Assembly (NCBI GenBank): GCA_020850535.1
Contig: JADZEM010000166.1
Coordinates: forward strand, 34,530 to 98,529
Direction: 5' to 3'
Length of the DNA: 64,000 nt
From: Chloroflexota bacterium
GTDB taxonomy: Bacteria; Chloroflexota; UBA6077; JACCZL01
The notes beneath the pieces are model-generated. The model was not told the DNA's origin. It saw only the letters and a program-made list of their open reading frames with translations, and did no database searches. Both the position numbers and the translations under genes were made by a program. The first letter of the stretch is position 1; every line of letters begins with the position of its first letter. Of this stretch, positions 37,227 to 45,568 are shown in pieces.

Positions 37227-37369
37227 GAGCGCGGCTCCAGCAGTGCAGAATGCCGGCATTCTAGTGCAGAGGCGGGGTGTCGGGTTGCGGGGCCGCGTCT
37301 GGGCAGGCCGTAACTGACCGCGCGGCCTCCTGGGAACCCAGTACACTCCGTGCAGAGCGATGGCGAGTG

Positions 37370-37388
37370 CGGTCCGTCAGACGGACCG
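37370..37388. promoter_or_regulatory. Palindrome, possible operator
   Basis: CGGTCCGT-CAG-ACGGACCG is a perfect 8-base inverted repeat, 18 bases before the start of the small helix-rich gene and directly upstream of its ribosome site (GAGGTGGGAGG). It could be an operator for that protein, if it is a ribbon-helix-helix type regulator, or a hairpin affecting translation. Confidence 0.45.
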
Positions 37389-37406
37389 TCGAGGTGGGAG
37401 GCCGAG

Positions 37407-37634
37407 ATGCCTGTTACACATGACCGTCACTACAAGGTGACCCTCCACCTGACCGATGAGGAGCTACGCCGCTGGGACCATGTGCGGCGGTCGCTCTCGG
37501 ACGGCGAGCAGGTGCCGTCCCATAGTGACGCGCTGATGATGGTGCTGGAGCTCGTCGAGGAGGCGTCCGTCGGACGGCTCGGCAGGCTCACCGAGCACTG
37601 GCGGGCCAGGGAGCGCGAGCGCGTCGAGGAGTAG
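37407..37634 (+). CDS. Small protein, possibly ribbon-helix-helix type
   Basis: A 75-residue protein. A short strand (YKVTLHLTDEELRRWD) is followed by two helices (VRRSLSDGE...SDALMMVLELVEEA), the order of a ribbon-helix-helix DNA-binding domain, then a basic/acidic tail ending RERERVEE. The ATG has GGTGGGAGG upstream, and a perfect palindrome precedes it, consistent with autoregulation. The domain call is by pattern only. Confidence 0.6.
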   Translation: MPVTHDRHYKVTLHLTDEELRRWDHVRRSLSDGEQVPSHSDALMMVLELVEEASVGRLGRLTEHWRARERERVEE

Positions 37635-37715
37635 GCTCGACTCAGCCCCTTTCGACCTGTTTGCGCGGCAGGTAATCGGGACCGGCCGGCCCCCCGCATC
37701 GTTCTCTGATGCGTG

Positions 37716-39302
37716 ATGCAACAAACCGCCCGCCTGCTCCTCGCGCTTGTGACCGTCGTGAGTGTGCTGCTGCCCGCCCGAACGGCAACTGCCGCCGCTG
37801 CGCCGGGTTTCGCCATCAGCGGGACCACCCTGGTGGACCCAGCCGGCCGCCCCGCCTTCCTCATCGGCGCGAACTACCAGGGGCCGGCCGACCGCGCCTG
37901 GCAGATGTGGGCCGACGACCAGTTTGACCTCAACCTGATCGGCCAGGACTTCGCGCGGGCGAAGGCGGCCGGCCTCAGCGTCCTCCGTATCTTCGTGCAA
38001 GCGCCGCTGGCGAACGACCTCGCGGCCGGTCGCTGGCAGAAGCTCGACCGCGTCCTGGACCTGGCCGACAAGCACGGACTCTCGATCGTGCTGGCCCTGA
38101 ACGACTACACCGACTGGGATCTCGGGCGGGTGGCGGCGCTCGACGGGGCCATTGCCGCGCACTATCGCGGCCGGCCGACGCTGGTCGCGCTCGATCTCAA
38201 GAACGAGCCGCGCCTGGGCGACCTTGCGCTGTCGATCTACCCGCCCGGCGATGCGCCGACCCTCCAGAGCGCCGGGCTGGTCGCCCGGATCGGGGAGCGG
38301 ATCACCCGCGCCGAGATCCCCGAGTACCGCGCGAGTGAGGCTGGGCAGAAGAACGTCCCCGCCCGCCTCTCCGACGACGAGGCGTATGTCTACATCAACG
38401 TCCTGCGGGCCTACGTCCAGTTGCTGGAGGACTCCGGGAACTGGGTCAAGAGCCGGGACGGCGCCAACGTCGTCACGTATCTGCGGTCGCCTGAGGCCGC
38501 CCGTTGGAGGCCGCTGACCGACGCCTTGAACGATGCGCTGGCCCTCTGGCTGCGTCCGCGCCTCAGCGCGATCCGCGCCGCCGACCCCGACCGACTGGTG
38601 ACCGTGGCCCAGGTCGACACGATCCTGGCGACGCTGCCCGTCAACGCCTGGACCGACTACCGAACCTACCATCGCTACCCGTCCGCGACGCCAGCCGGTA
38701 TCCGAGCGGCGCTCAGCCTGTGGGACGACGTGCGAAGGGCCGTTCCCGGCCGCCCGCTGGTGCTCGGCGAGTTCGGCGTCTCGAACGAGGGTACGGACGA
38801 GGCCACCAGTGCTGCCCTGGAACTGGAGTTCGTGCGCGGGGTCCGCGAGCGCGGCGGGGCCGGCGCGCTCAAGTGGATGCTCAACGACTTCCCGAACGGG
38901 GCCAATGCCCGTGAGAACAGCTTCGGGATGTTCCGCGCGGACGGCACGGCGAAGCCGGTGGTGGGCAGCCTGAAGGCGTACGCTCAGACTGCGCCGCAGC
39001 CGGTCGGCGGCCTCGTGGCAGCCGCCGCCGCCGCGCCGCCCGCCTGCGAGCCGGCCAGTCCGGCCAATCTGCGCCTACCCGTCCTCAGCGTTGTGGTGGT
39101 CGCCGGCACCGATGGCGAGGGCGCGTACATCCGCAAGAGCACCCGGCTGGAGGATCGCCTCCGGGCCTGGTCAGACGGTACTCGCCTGGACGTGCTCGGG
39201 CCGGACGTGGAGCGTGACGGCTTGCGCTGGACGCCCGTGCGCGATCCGTGTGGCGCGGTGGGCTGGCTCCCGATGCGCTACGCCGCCCCGGCCGCTCCCT
39301 GA
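37716..39302 (+). CDS. Secreted GH5-like glycoside hydrolase with C-terminal SH3-like domain
   Basis: A 528-residue protein with a signal peptide (LLLALVTVVSVLLPARTATA). The TIM barrel has the acid/base in VALDLKNEPRLGD and the nucleophile in LVLGEFGVSNEG, the layout of clan GH-A family 5-like mannanases/cellulases. The C-terminal 70 residues (GEGAYIRKSTRLEDRLRAW, AVGWLPMRYA) look like an SH3b-type wall-binding domain. The start may be the GTG three bases earlier. Substrate unknown; polysaccharide or wall glycan. Confidence 0.82.
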   Translation: MQQTARLLLALVTVVSVLLPARTATAAAAPGFAISGTTLVDPAGRPAFLIGANYQGPADRAWQMWADDQFDLNLIGQDFARAKAAGLSVLRIFVQAPLANDLAAGRWQKLDRVLDLADKHGLSIVLALNDYTDWDLGRVAALDGAIAAHYRGRPTLVALDLKNEPRLGDLALSIYPPGDAPTLQSAGLVARIGERITRAEIPEYRASEAGQKNVPARLSDDEAYVYINVLRAYVQLLEDSGNWVKSRDGANVVTYLRSPEAARWRPLTDALNDALALWLRPRLSAIRAADPDRLVTVAQVDTILATLPVNAWTDYRTYHRYPSATPAGIRAALSLWDDVRRAVPGRPLVLGEFGVSNEGTDEATSAALELEFVRGVRERGGAGALKWMLNDFPNGANARENSFGMFRADGTAKPVVGSLKAYAQTAPQPVGGLVAAAAAAPPACEPASPANLRLPVLSVVVVAGTDGEGAYIRKSTRLEDRLRAWSDGTRLDVLGPDVERDGLRWTPVRDPCGAVGWLPMRYAAPAAP

Positions 39303-39448
39303 GTCTTCCTGACGCTTTCGTCGGCGGTAGTCCGACCTGACCCCCGCACACAGACTATCCCCCACCGACACTTGAGCGTGCTTCTCGTCGTTCGTCTCTA
39401 TGGATGCACCGCCCCATGAGTGCAAGGTGCAGAGCTGGACGAGATCGC

Positions 39449-40630
39449 ATGTTTCGATGGAAGCGCTCCACCCTCGAAGCCGACCCACCGGCCTCCCAGC
39501 CGGAATCACCCCGTACCGCCGATGCTGCCGGGTTCAGGGATGCCGACGATCCGGCGCTCGAAGCGTTCGTGTCCGTCCTCCGTGCGATGGGCCAGTACGC
39601 CTTCGACCTGGAGCATGAGAGCTCCATCTCGTACAGCCAGCTGTGTGAGGCCTGGGCGCGGCACCTGTTGATCCTCGCGCCGCCCCCCTTGAGCGACGAC
39701 GAGCTGATCGAGCGCGAGCGCAACGTCGGGCCTCAGGGCGAGGGCGAGGATGCCTCAGCGGAGACGCCGCCCCGCCGCGACTGGCCGACCGTCGTCCAGT
39801 TTATGCAGTCCCGCCGCCAGCGGGAACAGCAGCACGTCAACAAGGCCCTTGGCGACCTGCGCCAGGGTATCTGGGCGTTCGCGCAGAGCCTCGGGTCGGC
39901 GCTGATCGAAGACCAGCGCATGGACAACCGCTTGAAGTCGCAGATCGACCGCCTCAAGTCGGCGGTCGAGCGCAACTCGACCGAAGAGCTGAAGAAGGAG
40001 ATGGTCTCGGCGGCCAGCAACCTCTCGAAGCTCGTCTCCGAGCGCCAGCAGGTGCAGCGGCTGCGGCTGGAGCAGCTCGGCGCGCGCGTCACCGATCTGG
40101 CCGGGCAGCTGCGAGACGCCAAGGCCGAGAACACGCGCGACGGCCTGACCCAGCTCGTCAACCGTAAGGGCTTCGACGAGTTCATGAACCGCATGGTCTT
40201 CATGCGCGACGTGTTCGGGGAGTCGGCGGCGCTGCTGGTCATCGACGCCGACCGCTTCAAGTCCGTCAACGACACCTACGGTCACCCGGGCGGCGATGCC
40301 GTCCTGAAGAGCATCGCCGACACGCTGGTCCGTAACTTCCCGCGCAAGAGCGACCTTGTCGCGCGGTACGGCGGCGAGGAGTTCGCGGTGGTGCTGCCGG
40401 ACACGTCGCTGCAGAACGCCGTTCGGCTGGCCGAGCGCACGCGGCAGGCCGTGGCCGGGCTGGAAGTGCCGTATGGCGACCAGATCATCCGGGTGACCAT
40501 CTCCATCGGCGTCGGGCGGCTCGGGCGGTTCGAGTCGGTGCAGGCGTGGCTCGAACGGACGGATCAGGCGCTGTACATGGCGAAGGCGCACGGTCGCGAC
40601 AAGGTGGTCGACGCCATCGATCCGGACTGA
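39449..40630 (+). CDS. Diguanylate cyclase (GGDEF)
   Basis: A 393-residue soluble signalling enzyme making cyclic di-GMP. The N-terminal half has no known sensor domain: an acidic segment and a long coiled coil (RLKSQIDRLKSAVERNS...LEQLGARVTDLAGQLRDA) likely used for dimerisation. The C-terminal GGDEF domain has DGLTQLVNRKGF, DADRFKSVND and the active loop RYGGEEF. The inhibitory RxxD site is intact as RKSD five residues before GGEEF, so product feedback is expected. The start is uncertain; the ATG at 39449 is chosen because the upstream in-frame codons look non-coding. Confidence 0.9.
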   Translation: MFRWKRSTLEADPPASQPESPRTADAAGFRDADDPALEAFVSVLRAMGQYAFDLEHESSISYSQLCEAWARHLLILAPPPLSDDELIERERNVGPQGEGEDASAETPPRRDWPTVVQFMQSRRQREQQHVNKALGDLRQGIWAFAQSLGSALIEDQRMDNRLKSQIDRLKSAVERNSTEELKKEMVSAASNLSKLVSERQQVQRLRLEQLGARVTDLAGQLRDAKAENTRDGLTQLVNRKGFDEFMNRMVFMRDVFGESAALLVIDADRFKSVNDTYGHPGGDAVLKSIADTLVRNFPRKSDLVARYGGEEFAVVLPDTSLQNAVRLAERTRQAVAGLEVPYGDQIIRVTISIGVGRLGRFESVQAWLERTDQALYMAKAHGRDKVVDAIDPD

Positions 40631-40713
40631 CGCGGCGTCGTTCCGACCACCAACGGCTCAGGCAACCTCCCGGGGCCGGCTACAATGCCGGCCGACGCGC
40701 TGGGAGGAGCACT

Positions 40714-41730
40714 ATGGCCGTCGGACCTGCCACCCCTGAGACCGTCTACGAACCCGTTCCCTTCTGGGCCAAGATCCCGCACGGCATCTGGCTCAAGGAG
40801 GCCACGTCTGTCGCCGTGGACTCGCACGACCGGGTCTACGTCTTCAACCGGGGCAACATGCCCGTCCTCGTCTTCGACCGGGACGGCAACCTCGTCGACT
40901 CCTGGGGCAACGAGACGCCGTTCATCGGCACCGAGCTGTTCGAGGATCCGTACGGCAACATGATGCCGCGCTGGAAGGGCGCTCGCTTCATGCGCGCCCA
41001 CGCCATCACCATCGACCGGGAGGACAACCTCTGGCTGGTGGATGACCTCGGCAACAAGCTCACCAAGACCGACAGGAAGGGCAAGACGCTGATGACGCTC
41101 GGCAGCGGCACGCCGAGCGACTTCCAGAGCGGCGTGCCGTTCAACCGCCCGACGGACATCGCCGTCTCGCCGAAGACCGGCGACCTCTTCGTCTCGGATG
41201 GCTACCGCAACTCGCGGGTCCACCGCTACGACAAGAACGGCAAGCACATCCTCTCGTGGGGAACCTCGGGGACGGATGAGGGCGAGTTCAGCCTGCCGCA
41301 CAACATCGCCATGTTCGGGGATGACGCCGTCATCGTCTGCGACCGCGAGAACCACCGCGTCCAGGTCTTCTCGGTGGACGGCGAGTTCCGCCAGACCTGG
41401 CACGCGCACAAGGCGGTGGCTGCCTACGCCGGCAAGGGCGAGGACACCAACGTTTACGTCGCGGAACAGGGGCCGCCGCCGGTCCAGCACAACGTCCCGA
41501 ACCTGGGCCACAAGATCCAGATCTACAACCGCAAGGGCGAGCGCATCACGAAGTTCGGCGCGGCCCTGCCCGGTGAGGCCCCGGACCAGTTCAACTGGCT
41601 GCACAGCGTGGCCGTGGACTCGGAGGGGAGCGTCTACGCCGCCGAGGTCTCCTACGTCGAGGTCGGCAGCAAGATGTCGCCGCCCCGCGAGGTGGTCAGC
41701 CTCCGCAAGTGGCGGCGCGCAAAGGGCTGA
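40714..41730 (+). CDS. NHL-repeat beta-propeller protein
   Basis: A 338-residue protein of six or so NHL-like blades, for example SVAVDSHDRVYVFNRG, PTDIAVSPKTGDLFVSDGY, RVHRYDKNGKHILSWG and NIAMFGDDAVIVCDREN. It resembles the peptidyl-alpha-hydroxyglycine amidating lyase-like group, often used as binding scaffolds. No signal peptide is visible. The ribosome site GGGAGGAG is strong, and TACAAT at 40681-40686 could be a -10 element. Confidence 0.83.
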   Translation: MAVGPATPETVYEPVPFWAKIPHGIWLKEATSVAVDSHDRVYVFNRGNMPVLVFDRDGNLVDSWGNETPFIGTELFEDPYGNMMPRWKGARFMRAHAITIDREDNLWLVDDLGNKLTKTDRKGKTLMTLGSGTPSDFQSGVPFNRPTDIAVSPKTGDLFVSDGYRNSRVHRYDKNGKHILSWGTSGTDEGEFSLPHNIAMFGDDAVIVCDRENHRVQVFSVDGEFRQTWHAHKAVAAYAGKGEDTNVYVAEQGPPPVQHNVPNLGHKIQIYNRKGERITKFGAALPGEAPDQFNWLHSVAVDSEGSVYAAEVSYVEVGSKMSPPREVVSLRKWRRAKG

Positions 41731-41761
41731 CCGCGTCGCTCCCTCGCAATGTGCGCCGGCC

Positions 41762-41790
41762 CCCTCTCTCCCGCGCACAGGGAGAGAGGG
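41762..41790. terminator. Hairpin terminator between convergent genes
   Basis: CCCTCTCTCCC and GGGAGAGAGGG flank GCGCACA, 31 bases after the NHL gene stop. It is followed by GGGGGGTGAGGGG, a context seen in widespread CCTCTC/GAGAGG intergenic repeats, so it may be a repeat as well as a terminator. Confidence 0.65.
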
Positions 41791-41850
41791 TCGGGGGGTG
41801 AGGGGCCTCCGACCTGACGCACGGACTGCGTGGGTATTTCGTCAATCTTC

Positions 41851-41899
41851 ATCAAGCCCCGACGACGCTGCGGGACGCGCCCATCATGCAATCGCCCTG
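41851..41899. mobile_element. MITE-like element, right-end fragment
   Basis: ATCAAGCCCCGACGACGCTG followed shortly by CATCATGCAATCGCCCTG is the right end of the MITE-like family; the left part is missing. It abuts the 3' end of hpt. Confidence 0.6.
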
Positions 41900-41905
41900 C
41901 GTGTC

Positions 41906-43024
41906 TCAGCCTGCCGGTGGCTCCGGGCGGTAGCGCTCCGGTCGGAGGGTCGCCAGGAACGGCAGGTTGCGGTAGCGCTGGTGGTAGTCCAGCCCGTAGC
42001 CCACCACAAACTGGTCTTCCAGCTCGAAGCCGACGTACTCGATCGGCACGTCCGCCAGGCGGCGGGTCCGCTTGTCGAACAGGGCGCACACCTCCAGGCT
42101 GGCCGGCTGCCAGCGCTCCAGGTGGCCCAGGATGTACCGCAGCGTCATGCCGGTATCGACGATGTCTTCCACCAGGATCACATGCCGCCCGGCGATGTTC
42201 AGATCCAGGTCTTTGACGATCCGCACCGCCCCGCCGTGGCCCATCTCCGAGACGGCCATGAAGTCGACCTCGACGGGCAAGCTGATCTGGCGCATCAGGT
42301 CGGACAGGAAGAACGTCACGCCCTTGAGGATGCCGATGAGGATCGGGGGGCGGCCGGCGTAGTCGCGGGTCAGCGTCTCGCCCAGGCGGCGCACCCGCGC
42401 GGCGATCTCCGCCTGGCTGAACAGCACCCGCTCGGCGCGCGCCTCGGCCCGGAACGCCTCAGCCTCCGGCGAGACCACCTCATCCGGCCCGAATCCGAAC
42501 CGCGCCAGCAGCTCCTGGTAATCCTTGCGGTAGAGCAGCCGCACGTTGACGTGCGGATACAGCTCCTTGATCATCCGCAGCTTGCGGTTCTTCTTGGTGA
42601 CCAGCCGCTGGCGGAGCGTTGTCAGCTCCAGGTACTGATCCAGCTCCGGCAGGTAGAAGTCCGGGCTGAACATCTCCAGCACCCGCTCGCCCTTGGCGCG
42701 CAGCACGAACGAGTACGGCTCGTAGCGCCAGGGCACGCGGTAGAAATCGAAGATCGAGGCAAGCTCGCGCTCGCTGGGGTGGGCGAAGACGATTGGGGCG
42801 GCCGGGTCACGCGGGATGATGCCGGCCGGCGTCCCAACGATAGACGGCTCGTAGGCGCTGTCGTCGTCCTCCGGAGGGCCGGCCGCGGCGCCGTTCAGCC
42901 CGCCGCGCACACTCCTGGGAGACTCCCTCGTGGTGTCAGCGTTCGCACGCCCGAGGGACGACGCACCGTCCGGCTGGACTGTCGATCCACCTGCCTGCGC
43001 GTCACCCTCGCCGTGCTCGTTCAC
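41906..43024 (-). CDS. hpt: Hypoxanthine phosphoribosyltransferase with N-terminal nuclease-fold-like domain
   Basis: A 372-residue two-part protein. Residues about 195-365 are a complete type I phosphoribosyltransferase: ILIGILKGVTFFLSDLMRQ, the PRPP loop VILVEDIVDTGMTL, and the C-terminal VGYGLDYHQRYRNLP of HPRT. It salvages hypoxanthine/guanine to IMP/GMP. Residues about 1-70 are disordered; residues 75-175 (ERELASIFDFYRVPWRYEP, FSPDFYLPELDQYLELT, KLRMIKELYPHVNVRLLY) have the strand-helix order of a PD-(D/E)XK nuclease, with D122 and E133 but Thr in place of the usual lysine. Typical HPRTs are about 180 residues. The GTG start is supported by GGAGACGG. It lies 36 bases after glyA. Confidence 0.88.
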   Translation of the reverse strand: MNEHGEGDAQAGGSTVQPDGASSLGRANADTTRESPRSVRGGLNGAAAGPPEDDDSAYEPSIVGTPAGIIPRDPAAPIVFAHPSERELASIFDFYRVPWRYEPYSFVLRAKGERVLEMFSPDFYLPELDQYLELTTLRQRLVTKKNRKLRMIKELYPHVNVRLLYRKDYQELLARFGFGPDEVVSPEAEAFRAEARAERVLFSQAEIAARVRRLGETLTRDYAGRPPILIGILKGVTFFLSDLMRQISLPVEVDFMAVSEMGHGGAVRIVKDLDLNIAGRHVILVEDIVDTGMTLRYILGHLERWQPASLEVCALFDKRTRRLADVPIEYVGFELEDQFVVGYGLDYHQRYRNLPFLATLRPERYRPEPPAG

Positions 43025-43060
43025 CCGTCTCCTGGTCCCGGACGCGGTCTACTCATCCGA

Positions 43061-44308
43061 TCAGATCGGTTTGAGCGTGTCGGCCAGCGCCCGCATCTCG
43101 GCGGCGACGTCGTCCAGGACGCTCGTGTTGTCCGGATCGGCTGCCACCAGCGCCACTGCCCGGGCAATCTGCCGCATCTGGTCTTCCGTTGCGCCGCGCG
43201 TCGTCAGCGCCGGCGTCCCGAAGCGCACGCCGCTGGTCTGGCGTGGCGACCGCGTCTCGCCGGGCACTGTGGATTTGCTGGTGATGATCCCGACCCGCTC
43301 CAGCGCCTCGGCCAGCTTCGCGCCGGTGTACGAGCGGTCCAGCAGGCTGACCAGCAGCAGGTGGTTGTCCGTGCCGCCAGACACCAGGCTCAGGCCACGA
43401 TCCCACATCTCGCCGGCCAGCGCCGCCGCGTTCTTGACGACCTGTTCGCTGTAGGTCTTGAACTCCGGCTGCAACGCCTCCTGGAAGCAGACGGCGCGCG
43501 CCGCCACCGCCCCCAGGATCGGGCCGCCCTGGAGCATCGGGAAGACGGCCCGGTCAATCGCCTTCGCGTACGTCGCCTTCGAGAGGATCAGGCCGCCGCG
43601 CGGTCCGCGCAGCGACTTGTGCGTAGTAGTGGTCACGATGTCGGCGTAGGGGACTGGGCTGGGATGCACCCCGGCCGCCACCAGCCCGGCGATATGCGCG
43701 ATGTCGGCCATGAACAGCGCGCCGACCTCGTCCGCGATCTCGCGGAAGCGCGCCCAGTCGATGATTCTCGGGTACGCCGATGCGCCCGCCACGATCATCT
43801 TCGGCTGGTGTTCGCGGGCCAGCGCGGCCACCTCGTCATAGTCGATGACGTGCGTCTCCGGATCGACGTGGTACGAGGAGAACGTGAACTGCTTGCCGGA
43901 GAAGCTGACCGGGCTGCCGTGCGTCAGGTGGCCGCCGTGCGAGAGATCCATCCCCAGGATGCCGTCGCCAAGCTCCAGCGTGGCGTAGTAGGCCGCCATG
44001 TTGGCGCTGCTGCCGGAGTGCGGCTGGACGTTCGCGTGCTCCGCGCCGAACAACTGCTTCGCCCGCTCGATAGCCAGCGTCTCGATATCATCGGCCAGCG
44101 CGACGCCCTGGTAGTAGCGGGCGTGCGGGTATCCCTCGGCGTACTTGGCGTTCAGGTGCGAGGCCAGCGCCTGGAGGACGGCCGGCGAGGCGTAGTTCTC
44201 GCTGGCGATGAAGTTGAGGGTCTGGTTGTGGCGAGCGTGATCGCGCTGGAGGAGCGACCAGATCCGCGGGTCGTCCGTCTCCAGCCCCGGGCGCGTGTCG
44301 ATGGCCAT
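43061..44308 (-). CDS. glyA: Serine hydroxymethyltransferase
   Basis: A 415-residue PLP enzyme converting serine and tetrahydrofolate to glycine and methylene-tetrahydrofolate. The family start [27 protein letters not shown], the HIAGLVAAG block and the PLP lysine motif [15 protein letters not shown] are present. The start at 44308 has GGAGGG upstream; 110 further open codons upstream lack family similarity. It is located between a deoR-type regulator and hpt, and provides one-carbon units used in purine synthesis. Confidence 0.97.
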   Translation of the reverse strand: MAIDTRPGLETDDPRIWSLLQRDHARHNQTLNFIASENYASPAVLQALASHLNAKYAEGYPHARYYQGVALADDIETLAIERAKQLFGAEHANVQPHSGSSANMAAYYATLELGDGILGMDLSHGGHLTHGSPVSFSGKQFTFSSYHVDPETHVIDYDEVAALAREHQPKMIVAGASAYPRIIDWARFREIADEVGALFMADIAHIAGLVAAGVHPSPVPYADIVTTTTHKSLRGPRGGLILSKATYAKAIDRAVFPMLQGGPILGAVAARAVCFQEALQPEFKTYSEQVVKNAAALAGEMWDRGLSLVSGGTDNHLLLVSLLDRSYTGAKLAEALERVGIITSKSTVPGETRSPRQTSGVRFGTPALTTRGATEDQMRQIARAVALVAADPDNTSVLDDVAAEMRALADTLKPI

Positions 44309-44508
44309 GAGGTTCGGCCCTCCGTCGAGGTTGGGGCAGCCCTGAGACCTCACCCCAAGCACACGCTCCGGCCGGGAGCGAGCGGAGGCGCCGGGCGGCC
44401 GATGTTCATCCAGGGGATGCCTCACGCAGCAGGAGGCACGTTGCCACGGGGCAGTATACCGCCGTTCGGGCCGGCGTAGGTCGCTCGCCCCGCACGGTTC
44501 GGCCAGGA

Positions 44509-45309
44509 TCAGGCCAGGATCAGCTCTGCGCCCGCCTTCTCGATGGCCGCGCGCGCATCGTCTGGCAGGGCGTCGTCGGTGACGACGGTCTGGATCGACG
44601 AGAGCGGCGTCACCTTGATGAAGCCCGTCCGCGACCACTTCTGTGCATCGGCCAGCAGGATCACCTGGCGGGCTGCATGGACCATCGCCCGCTTGACCCG
44701 CGCGATCTCCGGTGAGGTCTCCGTGACCCCAGCCTGAAGCTCCACCGACTGCGCCCCCAGGAACAGCTTCTGCACCACCACGGCATCCAGCCCCTGCTCG
44801 GCGAGGATGCCGTGGGTGCTGAGCGTGTCGAAGTTGAGGCTGCCGCCCAGCAGCACGACCCGCACATCCGGCACGCCCCGGAACTCCATCGCCACGTTGA
44901 GGGCGTTGGTGATGACCGTCAGCGGCCCGAGCGTCCTGAGGTAGGGCGTCATCTGGACGGTCGTCGTGCCAGCGTCGAGGATGATCGTGTCGCCCGGGCT
45001 GACCAGCCCGGCCGCTGCCCGCCCGATGCGCGCTTTCGCATCCTGGGCCAGCGACTTTCGCTGCTCGAAAGCGATCAGGCCGCTGCGTTGCTCGGGGGCC
45101 ACCGCGCCGCCTCGGTCACGCAGCAGGAAGCCATCCTGTTCGAGCTGCTCAAGGTCGGTGCGGATGGTGACGGCCGAGACGCCGAACTGCTCGGCCAACT
45201 CGCTGACGAGGACTGTGCCACGCTGCCGCACCAGATCGACGATGCGTCCGCGCCGATCCCGCATCAAGAGGCTCTTTGGCCCAGGCCGCTCAGTGTGCTC
45301 TGCTGCCAT
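44509..45309 (-). CDS. DeoR/GlpR-family transcriptional regulator of the fructose operon
   Basis: A 266-residue regulator. The N-terminal winged helix is [42 protein letters not shown], the DeoR signature; the C-terminal sugar-phosphate-sensing domain contains [22 protein letters not shown] and LLGGSLN. It is divergent from fruA-fruB-fruK and faces an operator array, so it most likely represses that operon and responds to fructose 1-phosphate or a related sugar phosphate (inferred from family and context). A tandem GGCCAGGATCA unit overlaps its stop codon. Confidence 0.92.
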   Translation of the reverse strand: MAAEHTERPGPKSLLMRDRRGRIVDLVRQRGTVLVSELAEQFGVSAVTIRTDLEQLEQDGFLLRDRGGAVAPEQRSGLIAFEQRKSLAQDAKARIGRAAAGLVSPGDTIILDAGTTTVQMTPYLRTLGPLTVITNALNVAMEFRGVPDVRVVLLGGSLNFDTLSTHGILAEQGLDAVVVQKLFLGAQSVELQAGVTETSPEIARVKRAMVHAARQVILLADAQKWSRTGFIKVTPLSSIQTVVTDDALPDDARAAIEKAGAELILA

Positions 45310-45353
45310 CCGTGCTGTCCGCCCCCGTGAGATGAGATGAGGTGTTGCCGCGT

Positions 45354-45497
45354 ACTTTCGCCTGTAAGCATGATAGCAAGCAAACGAAAGTCTGGGAAGT
45401 GCCGTGGCACCTGGAGACGGGCGAGAAGGAACTCACCATCGACTCTTCCCACAATGAGCGAAAGTGAACGAAAATCAGTGTTGACAAGAACGAAAGT
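45354..45497. promoter_or_regulatory. Operator array of CGAAAGT repeats
   Basis: CGAAAGT occurs at 45385-45391, 45459-45465 and 45491-45497, CGAAAAT at 45469-45475, and the inverted form ACTTTCG at 45354-45360. Three sites near fruA are spaced 10 and 22 bases apart, about one and two helical turns, and the last lies between the -35 and -10 boxes. The divergent DeoR-type protein is the natural ligand. Confidence 0.8.
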
Positions 45498-45509
45498 AAG
45501 CGCTAGTAT
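45481..45509 (+). promoter_or_regulatory. Sigma-70-type promoter of the fructose operon
   Basis: TTGACA (45481-45486), a 17-base spacer and TAGTAT (45504-45509) form a near-consensus promoter 60 bases upstream of fruA. The operator CGAAAGT sits in the spacer, so bound repressor would exclude RNA polymerase. Confidence 0.85.
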
Positions 45510-45568
45510 ATGGAAAACTGCGAAACCTCTTGTGGTCACTGAGCGCGCTCCAGGCGCTGGGAGGAGTC

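Noticed and set aside
41198..44479. Very long plus-strand frame across hpt and glyA
   Set aside because: It is antisense to two certain genes and has no recognisable domain; a by-product of high GC.
44309..44508. ZTP or other riboswitch upstream of glyA
   Set aside because: The leader contains a CCGCCCGGC-like piece but lacks the paired conserved segments of the ZTP motif; no convincing fold could be drawn.
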